From an uncultured Akkermansia sp. (GTDB lineage: Bacteria; Verrucomicrobiota; Verrucomicrobiia; Verrucomicrobiales; Akkermansiaceae), in assembly GCA_904501915.1 (NCBI GenBank), contig CAJGCV010000021.1, positions 1-24,346 of the forward strand: a stretch of 24,346 bases of DNA. The letters run 5' to 3'. The notes under the pieces were generated by a model that did not search any database, was not told the origin of the DNA, and saw only the letters and a program-made list of their open reading frames with translations. A program made the position numbers and the translations under genes. Shown in pieces: positions 1 to 5,385 of the stretch (its first letter is position 1; every line of letters starts with the position of its first letter).

Positions 1-126
1 GATAGCAAGAACCGTATCCTTCAAAGACTCGCCACGCTTAGCAGCCAGCTTAACCAGGCGCGCATGAAGCGTGCGAGGCATGCGGATGCCGTAGAGAATC
101 TTATCTGGGTCAGGTTGATTTGCCAT
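1..126 (-). CDS. Ribbon-helix-helix (CopG/Arc-like) DNA-binding protein, N-terminal part
   Basis: The first 42 codons of a leftward gene are present; the rest lies before base 1. The translation begins MANQPDPDKILYGIRMPRTL and continues with a basic helix (HARLVKLAAKRGESLKDTV). A short beta strand followed by an R/K-rich helix and a second helix starting at a Ser is the usual layout of a ribbon-helix-helix fold, so it probably binds DNA as a dimer. The ATG at 124-126 is chosen because a sigma70-like promoter ends only 9 nt upstream. That promoter carries a perfect palindrome in its spacer, which suggests autorepression. It could be a lone regulator of the mobile element or the antitoxin of a toxin-antitoxin pair; the partner would be outside the window. 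Family call is by pattern only. Confidence 0.6.
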   Translation of the reverse strand, partial: MANQPDPDKILYGIRMPRTLHARLVKLAAKRGESLKDTVLAI

Positions 127-135
127 AACGCAGTC

Positions 136-164
136 AATATATCAGGTGTTAACACCTAAGTCAA
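136..164 (-). promoter_or_regulatory. Promoter of the ribbon-helix-helix gene with palindromic operator in the spacer
   Basis: On the minus strand the -35 is TTGACT (159-164), the spacer is exactly 17 bp (142-158) and the -10 is TATATT (136-141). The 14-bp perfect palindrome AGGTGTTAACACCT (144-157) fills the spacer, where a bound dimer would block RNA polymerase. The start codon begins 9 nt past the -10, giving a predicted leader of about 3 nt. Confidence 0.75.
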
Positions 165-206
165 GCAATTTTGTATATTTTTCTACAAAAAATATATTTT
201 TCTGCA

Positions 207-235
207 TTGCTACAACATTCCGCGCATGGTAGAAT
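207..235 (+). promoter_or_regulatory. Promoter of the first lipoprotein gene
   Basis: A -35 TTGCTA (207-212), 17-bp spacer and -10 TAGAAT (230-235) lie just before the ATG at 245, predicting a leader of only about 3 nt. It is divergent from the regulator promoter at 136-164. The A/T-rich block at 169-203 sits directly upstream and could act as an UP element. Confidence 0.6.
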
Positions 236-244
236 CAAGGCGGA

Positions 245-577
245 ATGCGAAATACGGTATTAGCTATAACCCTCACTTTAACGGCATGTACCACATTGCC
301 CCCTCTGCCCCCACCTGCGTATGTCGCACCAGATTCAAATCAATGGGGAGCGAAAGTAGCAGATGTAGTGCAAATCGATACTGATATAGCCATCTTTACC
401 AGAGGAGGCGAGAAAGAAGCAAGAGTTAAATCTCTTCACTCAGGCAAGGTATACTACTGCTCATTTAAGCACAAAATACAGCCTGGGCAATATTTCATCT
501 TCTGGACCAATGAAACATACACTCACGCCACAGAAGAAAGCGCAGCCGCCTGCTGCCGATGGCTGCATAACAACTGA
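245..577 (+). CDS. Small lipoprotein of unknown function (element cargo)
   Basis: The 110-aa product begins MRNTVLAITLTLTACTTLPP: a very short signal peptide with lipobox LTAC (Cys15), followed by a proline-rich linker, so it should be a lipid-anchored envelope protein. The mature part is short and partly beta-like, with four further Cys residues, two adjacent near the C-terminus (AACCRW). No family was recognised. It lies 8 nt before a second lipoprotein gene and is probably co-transcribed with it. The start is supported by the promoter ending at 235. A short AAGG lies 4 nt before the ATG, but would be at or outside the predicted transcript start. Confidence 0.7.
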   Translation: MRNTVLAITLTLTACTTLPPLPPPAYVAPDSNQWGAKVADVVQIDTDIAIFTRGGEKEARVKSLHSGKVYYCSFKHKIQPGQYFIFWTNETYTHATEESAAACCRWLHNN

Positions 578-585
578 TTTTTACC

Positions 586-1095
586 ATGAAAAAGCACATT
601 CTTATTACCTCAGCCCTCCTCTTGCTTAACAGCTGCCAACAAGTTCAGAATCAGCCACAAGTATACGGTACGTTCGATTCTTCCAACAAAACAATCGCCT
701 TATCAGCACAGGGTGGCAGCTTAAATGCCGCGCTGAAAAAAGAACTTCGCGCCAACGGTTGGAAAATCAAAATAGATGGAGCTACATTTAATCACTCCGA
801 AAGCGGACACATCAACGCGCAGGCCAGTTATACAGCTATTGTAAACGAAGGTCCTTGCACCATCGCAACGCCAGCCCGGTGGTTATACCTCTTCCCTCTA
901 TGGGGGCAAGTTGTGTGGGCAATAAACGGCTTTCCTCCTATATTCCTAGCACCTGTAACATACACAACAGAAGCCAACGTTACAATCTTTGAAAATAAAA
1001 CCGGAGATGAAATCCTCACCTTTCAAGAAATTAACGCAGGAGTAAACAAATCCGCGGAAGTGATACAAAAGGCAATCCGCGCTCATACGCGTTAA
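586..1095 (+). CDS. Lipoprotein of unknown function (element cargo)
   Basis: The 169-aa product has a clear lipoprotein signal peptide, MKKHILITSALLLLNSC, with Cys17 as the lipidated residue. The mature domain alternates short strands and a helix (LNAALKKELRANGWKIKIDG), has a hydrophobic stretch with the motif LYLFPLWGQVVW near residues 105-116, and ends in an amphipathic helix. This resembles small periplasm-facing lipoproteins in general, but no family was recognised. It starts 8 nt after the preceding lipoprotein gene, and no separate promoter was seen. There is no Shine-Dalgarno sequence, as for most genes here. Function is unknown. Confidence 0.72.
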   Translation: MKKHILITSALLLLNSCQQVQNQPQVYGTFDSSNKTIALSAQGGSLNAALKKELRANGWKIKIDGATFNHSESGHINAQASYTAIVNEGPCTIATPARWLYLFPLWGQVVWAINGFPPIFLAPVTYTTEANVTIFENKTGDEILTFQEINAGVNKSAEVIQKAIRAHTR

Positions 1096-1110
1096 GATAA
1101 CTTCTTCAGC

Positions 1111-1220
1111 CCCAGACAAGCGGCGAACTCCCTAGACAAGCGGCGAACTCCCTAGACAAGCGGTGAACTCCCTAGACAAGCGGTGAACTCCCTAGACAAG
1201 CAGGTGAACTCCCTAGACAA
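1111..1220. repeat. 20-bp tandem direct repeat array, about 5.5 copies
   Basis: The unit CCTAGACAAGCGGCGAACTC repeats with exact 20-bp periodicity at 1111, 1131, 1151, 1171 and 1191, then a partial copy to about 1220. Copies 1-2 read CGGCG, copies 3-4 CGGTG, and copy 5 CAGGTG with a 1-bp insertion; copy 1 begins CCCAGAC. The period is not a multiple of three and no gene crosses it. It could be an iteron-like protein-binding array or a minisatellite. The ordered variants suggest stepwise duplication. Confidence 0.95.
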
Positions 1221-1249
1221 ACAAACTTAGTCACGCTTCGAGCCGCCTA

Positions 1250-1278
1250 TTGACGAGCGGGATAGGTTATACTATAAT
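1250..1278 (+). promoter_or_regulatory. Strong sigma70-like promoter
   Basis: A -35 TTGACG (1250-1255), a 17-bp spacer and a perfect -10 TATAAT (1273-1278) predict transcription from about 1285. The next rightward gene starts at 1423 or 1477, so the leader would be about 140-190 nt. It is A/C-rich and G-poor, with no convincing hairpin. The interval 1096-1422 otherwise holds only the repeat array. Confidence 0.75.
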
Positions 1279-1476
1279 ACAGCAAACGCAACTATTTTCC
1301 TTGTCATACCTCTGACCGCAACATAAAAGCGCCACATTTTTCTCAACACAACATCTAGTAGCCGCATCATACAATTAAAGCCAAATACCCCTAATAGAAG
1401 AAAACAACCACAAGATATAGGATTGACTAACCGTGACCGTTACGGTAATATAACCTTGCACACTTCTACAAGCACT

Positions 1477-1794
1477 ATGCCTCAACTGTCTAAACAGCTC
1501 ATTCGCACCTGTGGTAATGGAATAGTCTCCATTATGACATGTGGGGCTGCAGTCCCCAGCACCGTACCACTTGCAGTACAAAAATCAGAAGCAAAGATGC
1601 TTAGAGGTTCAGTAATGCAAGATGTTCGCATCCTACAAGGCACGGCTAGGCGTACCTTGTACACAAAAGCCGGACAAGCCGTAATGGGAGAAGCGAGTAA
1701 CTACTCGTCCAGCATACAGACTCTTGCGCAAAAGCTACAAGGCGTCCGAACACAATTAGCCGCTACACAGGCAAAAAGAAAACAACTCACATGA
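1477..1794 (+). CDS. Hypothetical protein, first of a coupled pair (element cargo)
   Basis: The 105-aa product begins MPQLSKQLIRTCGNG. It has a moderately hydrophobic N-terminal segment (IVSIMTCGAAVPSTVPLAV, about residues 15-33) and a helical C-terminal half rich in Gln, Ala and basic residues. That segment might be a weak signal or membrane anchor. No family was recognised. The frame is open from a TTG at 1423, which would add 18 residues; the ATG is preferred, but the earlier codons (CGT GAC CGT TAC GGT) look coding, so the longer form is possible. Its stop overlaps the next start as ATGA (1791-1794), implying translational coupling. The promoter at 1250-1278 probably drives both genes. 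Confidence 0.55.
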   Translation: MPQLSKQLIRTCGNGIVSIMTCGAAVPSTVPLAVQKSEAKMLRGSVMQDVRILQGTARRTLYTKAGQAVMGEASNYSSSIQTLAQKLQGVRTQLAATQAKRKQLT

Positions 1795-2273
1795 CCAGAA
1801 ACCTTCCCACGCGCAACGCAAGGAAAGCACGACTCCAAGCAGGGCACTCCGAAATCAAGAAAGACTCGGAAAGCAATGAAATTGTTGGGACCTCTGACCT
1901 CATGGCGATTGATCTCCCCGAGGAAACAGCATTCCTCATGGCGATGGATAACCTGCATGATAAAGAAGTAAAAAGCACCGTACTATCCTGCTTTACCGAC
2001 ACACACGAGCACCGAAAATCCATCATGTCCAAAGCGCATGAAAAAATGGAAGCTCGAGCCGACAAAGCAAACGATGCCTACATTACTCGAAAATATAGAG
2101 AGCAAATAATGAATCTGATAGCTTTTATCTCACTAGTCATAGCATTCGTTTACTGCCAGCAGCACGGTGCTACGGCAGCGCAGCTGTGGGCTCTTGGAGG
2201 GCTGGCAGCTGGAGGAGTTAGTTTGTACGCCGTCAGATGGTGGAAAAACAAAAACACATCGAGCAAAGAATGA
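1791..2273 (+). CDS. Hypothetical membrane protein, second of a coupled pair (element cargo)
   Basis: The 160-aa product has a hydrophilic N-terminal part of about 108 residues, including a charged helical stretch with THEHRKSIMSKAHEKMEARA near 80-99. Two membrane helices follow (about 110-125, IMNLIAFISLVIAFVYC, and about 132-149, LWALGGLAAGGVSLYAV) and a short basic tail. The layout of a charged EHR-containing helix followed by a C-terminal hairpin of membrane helices recalls DUF2335-type small phage or element membrane proteins. This is a resemblance in layout only. It overlaps the upstream gene by 4 nt and ends 20 nt before a strong terminator. Confidence 0.65.
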   Translation: MTRNLPTRNARKARLQAGHSEIKKDSESNEIVGTSDLMAIDLPEETAFLMAMDNLHDKEVKSTVLSCFTDTHEHRKSIMSKAHEKMEARADKANDAYITRKYREQIMNLIAFISLVIAFVYCQQHGATAAQLWALGGLAAGGVSLYAVRWWKNKNTSSKE

Positions 2274-2292
2274 CAAAGGCCCCTGTATTTTA

Positions 2293-2327
2293 ACAAGAAA
2301 GCCCCGCAACAAGCGGGGCTTTCTTGT
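2293..2327. terminator. Bidirectional rho-independent terminator
   Basis: A perfect 15-bp inverted repeat (2293-2307 with 2313-2327) encloses the 5-nt loop AACAA. The GC-rich core GCCCCGC/GCGGGGC is flanked by A-runs on one side and T-runs on the other, so it should work in both directions. It lies between the convergent coupled pair ending at 2273 and the integrase ending at 2334. Confidence 0.93.
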
Positions 2328-2333
2328 GCCACC

Positions 2334-3515
2334 CTAAGCCGGCAACTGCAACCTGCCCGCAGCCTCCCGCAACTGCTCCGCCGTAGGCCGCAAATACACC
2401 GCATGCACCTCCGGCGAATCATGCCCCACCAACTCCATCGCCATACCCTGAGAAACACCATTAGCATGCAGCATCGTCACCACCGTAGCGCGTAAGCAGT
2501 GGAAAGTCTTACTATGCCAGGTGCGCCGCCGCCCCTGGCCACCGGCACCCTGCAGCCCGATACCATGCAACCGCACCAGCTGCGTGAACTCCTGGCTGGG
2601 ATTACTATGAGAACGCAGCCGAGGTAACACCCAGACCGCAGCATCCCCACCCTGCTCCTGCGCCCAGGCATAGCGCTCACGCGCCCATTGATAAAAACCA
2701 TCCAGCATAGGCTGCTGAAGGCGGCGGCCCGTCTTGCCCGTAGTCATATTCACCACCCGGAGCTCCCAATCAAACTGATCCCAGCGCAGCGAGCGAATAT
2801 CCCCCAGGCGCTGTCCGAACGTCCCCAGACAACACCGCACCGCAGCCGCCCATTCATCCGGAAGCTTCTCCACCAGCACCTGCACCTCCTCCGGCGTAAA
2901 CGCCTCATGCACCACCCTCTCATCCTTGCCATCTGGCGGCACAGAAACCCTGTCACACGGATTCTTAGGAATCAGCTCTGCATCCAGCGCCCAATTAAAC
3001 GCAGCCCGCAGCACATACAGCCCATGCTGCACCGTCTTACACCGCACCTCACTCCGCCTGTCAGTCACCCATTGCTTAATATCCGCACGCGTCACCAGCC
3101 TTGCCGGCGAATCCGCCCTACGCTTCCCCAGCCAAACACAGAACTGGGCATATGTAGTCCGAGCATTAGCATACGTAGCCACCGAAAGCCGACCCAGCTT
3201 CCCCTTCAGCACCGTATCAAACAACTCGCGCACCGACAAATTATCCTGGCGCTGAGCCTCCACCTGAGCGGAGGCCGCCAACTCCTGCGCCACCAGCAGC
3301 GCCCTACGCTTAGCCTGCGGCTTCGAAAGGCGTTCTCCCTGGAACAGCCCACCCACCAACGGCACCTTAGTGGACTTCTTCACGCGAGAACCATCAGACA
3401 AAGACCACTGCGCCCACCAGTACGGACTCTTAGCATCTTGGAACAAGGATACCCCGGAAACGAATACTCCATCTCTTTTCATATCTATTGAGCTAAATAA
3501 AGATTTTTCGCTCAC
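2334..3515 (-). CDS. Tyrosine recombinase / integrase of a tRNA-targeting element
   Basis: The 393-aa product is a full-length phage-type integrase. The N-terminal arm-binding region has an aromatic patch (SPYWWAQWSL, about 30-39). A core-binding SAM-like domain spans about 92-180, and the catalytic domain about 205-380. All active-site residues are visible: Arg236 (GQRLGD), Lys261 (TGKT), His339-x-x-Arg342 (HCLR), His365 (GHDS) and nucleophile Tyr374 (VYLRP). It therefore looks competent for site-specific recombination. The assigned start is GTG at 3513-3515; an ATG 11 codons in (3480-3482) is an alternative, and neither has a Shine-Dalgarno. The gene start overlaps a set of short direct repeats, and the tRNA gene lies just beyond, marking the attachment site. 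Confidence 0.97.
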   Translation of the reverse strand: MSEKSLFSSIDMKRDGVFVSGVSLFQDAKSPYWWAQWSLSDGSRVKKSTKVPLVGGLFQGERLSKPQAKRRALLVAQELAASAQVEAQRQDNLSVRELFDTVLKGKLGRLSVATYANARTTYAQFCVWLGKRRADSPARLVTRADIKQWVTDRRSEVRCKTVQHGLYVLRAAFNWALDAELIPKNPCDRVSVPPDGKDERVVHEAFTPEEVQVLVEKLPDEWAAAVRCCLGTFGQRLGDIRSLRWDQFDWELRVVNMTTGKTGRRLQQPMLDGFYQWARERYAWAQEQGGDAAVWVLPRLRSHSNPSQEFTQLVRLHGIGLQGAGGQGRRRTWHSKTFHCLRATVVTMLHANGVSQGMAMELVGHDSPEVHAVYLRPTAEQLREAAGRLQLPA

Positions 3516-3548
3516 TTTTCGCTCAGGCTTTCGCTCAATTTTCGCTCA
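3507..3548. repeat. Four phased TTCGCTCA direct repeats at the integrase start
   Basis: The octamer TTCGCTCA occurs at 3507-3514, 3518-3525, 3530-3537 and 3541-3548, spaced 11, 12 and 11 bp, about one helical turn each. The array covers the GTG start and the region just upstream of the integrase. Repeats on one helix face near an attachment site are typical of arm-type integrase sites or of sites for an excisionase or repressor. Which of these applies is inference. Confidence 0.85.
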
Positions 3549-3603
3549 AAGTGATGCGCTAAATTAGCTCAACAGGCTCACGCAAATCAAGTAAAATCAA
3601 CAG

Positions 3604-3621
3604 TTGCGCTAAACAGCGCAA
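3604..3621. repeat. Perfect hairpin between tRNA and integrase
   Basis: TTGCGCT (3604-3610) and AGCGCAA (3615-3621) form a perfect 7-bp stem with a 4-nt loop, 10 bp past the tRNA 3' end. It could end the tRNA transcript (followed on the minus strand by a modest T-rich stretch) or be part of the attachment region. The 9-mer TGCGCTAAA in its left half also occurs at 3555-3563, exactly 50 bp away. Confidence 0.6.
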
Positions 3622-3631
3622 AACAAGCAAA

Positions 3632-3703
3632 CAGCCCCGACGGGAATCGAACCCATATCTGCCCTTTAGGAGAGGGCCGTTCTATCCATTGAACTACGGG
3701 GCC
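3632..3703 (-). tRNA. tRNA-Arg (anticodon CCU)
   Basis: The minus strand folds as a cloverleaf. The acceptor is GGCCCCG with CGGGGCT (terminal G-U pair), the D stem GTTC/GAAC, the anticodon stem GCCCT/AGGGC with loop CTCCTAA (anticodon CCT at 3668-3670), and the T stem ATGGG/CCCGT with loop TTCGATT. The discriminator is G and CCA is not encoded. It decodes AGG. Its 3' end faces the integrase, so it is the likely attachment site; the G-U closing pair may reflect 3'-end replacement by the element. The 5' end is only 17 nt after the stop of the upstream protein gene, so it may be co-transcribed. Confidence 0.95.
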
Positions 3704-3720
3704 AGGTCTGTTTGCGTGTG

Positions 3721-4545
3721 TTATGCCTTGAATGCTTCGCGAACGCGCTGGAGCTGGTCGGCATCGAGGAGAGGCTCGAGCTCAGGCAGCATGCGTACAA
3801 AGTATTCGGCAGAGGTCCAGCCATGGAGTGGCTGGGGTGTGGGTTTCTCGAATGCCCAGGTAGGCACCGGCAGCGCCAGGTCGAGAATAACCGGGGAAAG
3901 GGGAGCCATGCGGCAGAGGGCCGCGGTGGCTTCCTCTGCAAGCGCAGGGTATGTTTCCAACGCGCGAAGCACGAAGGTGAGGCTCAGACGATTGGGGGTG
4001 GTTTCCAATTCATCAAGGAATTCCTCCATGCGTTCCTGTTCCACCTCCAGCAGGGGCAGCAGGAGGGGAAGTACGCGCATATCGGCCATACTGAGCACGG
4101 CATCGAGCAACGATGTTGGGGTGTATTCATCGTGCGCGAGGCGATGCACCAGTTCCTGAACACCGGCGAGGGGTTCGGTGGGGCCAGGTTGAGCGAGGGT
4201 GGCCACATAGGTGGCGGCCTTGCGGCTCAGCGCGGGGTCAAGCTCGTTGGTGGCGTAGGGGAGCATGGATTTCCACCCTTCTCCCTTGCGCCCCGCAATG
4301 AAGCGGGAGAGCTGAATGAGGCTGCTCTTGCGGGCAGCGACTGTGGTCTTGGCAACGAAGAAATCGTAGATATCGAAGTTTTCTTCGAGTTTTTCCTCGT
4401 CGTTGCTGGCCATAAGGCCACATGCCATCATGGTGAGGGGCCATTGATCCGGACCTATTTCACCAATGCGCACGGGGTCATGCGCCATGGCAGCAAGGCG
4501 TTCGAGCTCAGATAAGCCGGTGAAATTGTCCTGATAAAGGCCCAT
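3721..4545 (-). CDS. Hypothetical helical protein, last gene of the metF operon
   Basis: The 274-aa product has no signal peptide or membrane segment and is predicted mostly helical, with Leu/Ala-rich repeats such as VLPLLLPLLEVEQERMEEFLDEL (about 157-180) and a C-terminal helix ending ADQLQRVREAFKA. It may be a cytoplasmic alpha-solenoid, HEAT-like protein. No family was recognised with confidence. The ATG at 4543-4545 lies 15 nt after the stop of the membrane-anchored TPR gene, so it should be the last protein gene of the leftward operon starting at 7073. The tRNA-Arg gene follows 17 nt after its stop on the same strand. Function unknown. Confidence 0.8.
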   Translation of the reverse strand: MGLYQDNFTGLSELERLAAMAHDPVRIGEIGPDQWPLTMMACGLMASNDEEKLEENFDIYDFFVAKTTVAARKSSLIQLSRFIAGRKGEGWKSMLPYATNELDPALSRKAATYVATLAQPGPTEPLAGVQELVHRLAHDEYTPTSLLDAVLSMADMRVLPLLLPLLEVEQERMEEFLDELETTPNRLSLTFVLRALETYPALAEEATAALCRMAPLSPVILDLALPVPTWAFEKPTPQPLHGWTSAEYFVRMLPELEPLLDADQLQRVREAFKA

Positions 4546-4560
4546 GGTGGTGGCAAGGAA

Positions 4561-5379
4561 TCAGATTTCTGCATTAAACTTGGTTTCTCCCACTTCGGGA
4601 GCTTCACCAAAGGGGTTTTCCAGGGGATTGGTTTCCGGTTGCTCGGGCTGGGGTGCAGGTTCCACCGGGGTGGGGGCATCTACATCGAGCAGCGTGAGGC
4701 GCATTTCGACGGTTTTATCTGTGACAAGCGCGCTGGTGGGGCACTTGGTCTTGCACTGTTCGTACCAGTTGCGTGCGGTCTCTTTGTCGCCTTTGTCTTT
4801 CGCGAGGTCGCCAAGCATGAGGTATGCCAGGGCGGTATAGGGGTTGGCTTCCATCTGGGTGAGACGCGTCCAGGTGGGGACGGAGTCTTTGTTCTGCTGG
4901 AGCTGATAGGTGGCAATTGCAGCCAGAGCGCGACCGCGCATAGGTGCGGAAGCAGAGCTGGAGGCCACAGTTTCCAGAGCAGCGATGCCTGCTTCATCCC
5001 CCTTGGAGATGAGGGAAAGGCCGTTCATGAGCTCTGCGGTAATAGCAGAAGGGGTGCCGGCGTACTGCTGCTGCAGCGTCTTGAGTGCGGCGGTATCGTA
5101 CTCATCCGGCGTGGCAATGCCATTGCCGGGAGCAGTGATTTTCATGGCCTGCACAACTTGAGCGGCAGCGTCCTTGCGCAGGTCGTTACGGTGGGAGAAG
5201 AATGCGATGACGCAACCAGCGGCAATACCGAGGGAGATGCCACCCCACATGAGTTTCTTGTAGTGGGCATTGAGGAACTGTTCGTGCTTGGAGGGACCGA
5301 TGGCAATTTCACCAATGGCTTTGATTTCCTCGGGGGTGAGAGGCTGGATATCCTCGTTGTTCTTGCTGTTGTTGTCCAT
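4561..5379 (-). CDS. Membrane-anchored TPR protein (YfgM-like layout)
   Basis: The 272-aa product has a cytoplasmic, charged N-terminus of about 40 residues, one membrane helix (LMWGGISLGIAAGCVIAFF, about 43-61), then a helical domain of about 170 residues with TPR-like repeats (for example TALAYLMLGDLAKDKGDKETARNWYEQC, a clear TPR pattern). It ends in a Pro/Glu-rich tail. This matches the Tpr_21/YfgM topology; those proteins are inner-membrane anchored, with a periplasmic TPR domain assisting envelope protein traffic. The match is by layout, not by a diagnostic motif. The start lies 6 nt after the metF stop, in the same operon. Confidence 0.8.
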   Translation of the reverse strand: MDNNSKNNEDIQPLTPEEIKAIGEIAIGPSKHEQFLNAHYKKLMWGGISLGIAAGCVIAFFSHRNDLRKDAAAQVVQAMKITAPGNGIATPDEYDTAALKTLQQQYAGTPSAITAELMNGLSLISKGDEAGIAALETVASSSASAPMRGRALAAIATYQLQQNKDSVPTWTRLTQMEANPYTALAYLMLGDLAKDKGDKETARNWYEQCKTKCPTSALVTDKTVEMRLTLLDVDAPTPVEPAPQPEQPETNPLENPFGEAPEVGETKFNAEI

Positions 5380-5385
5380 ATTGAG

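Noticed and set aside
1109..1119. Possible second attachment site (CAGCCCC followed by AGAC, like CAGCCCCGAC at the tRNA 3' end)
   Set aside because: The match is only about ten bases with an inserted A and does not extend into the T-arm sequence, so chance is sufficient.
1111..1220. CRISPR array
   Set aside because: The 20-bp units are directly adjacent with no spacers, and no cas gene is nearby; it is a tandem repeat.
1791..2273. Firm DUF2335 assignment for the membrane protein
   Set aside because: Only the order of a charged helix and two C-terminal membrane helices agrees; no diagnostic residues could be confirmed by eye.
2688..3491. A 267-codon open frame on the + strand
   Set aside because: It is antisense to the integrase, which has the full catalytic set; the reading is Arg/His/Pro-rich and typical of a shadow.
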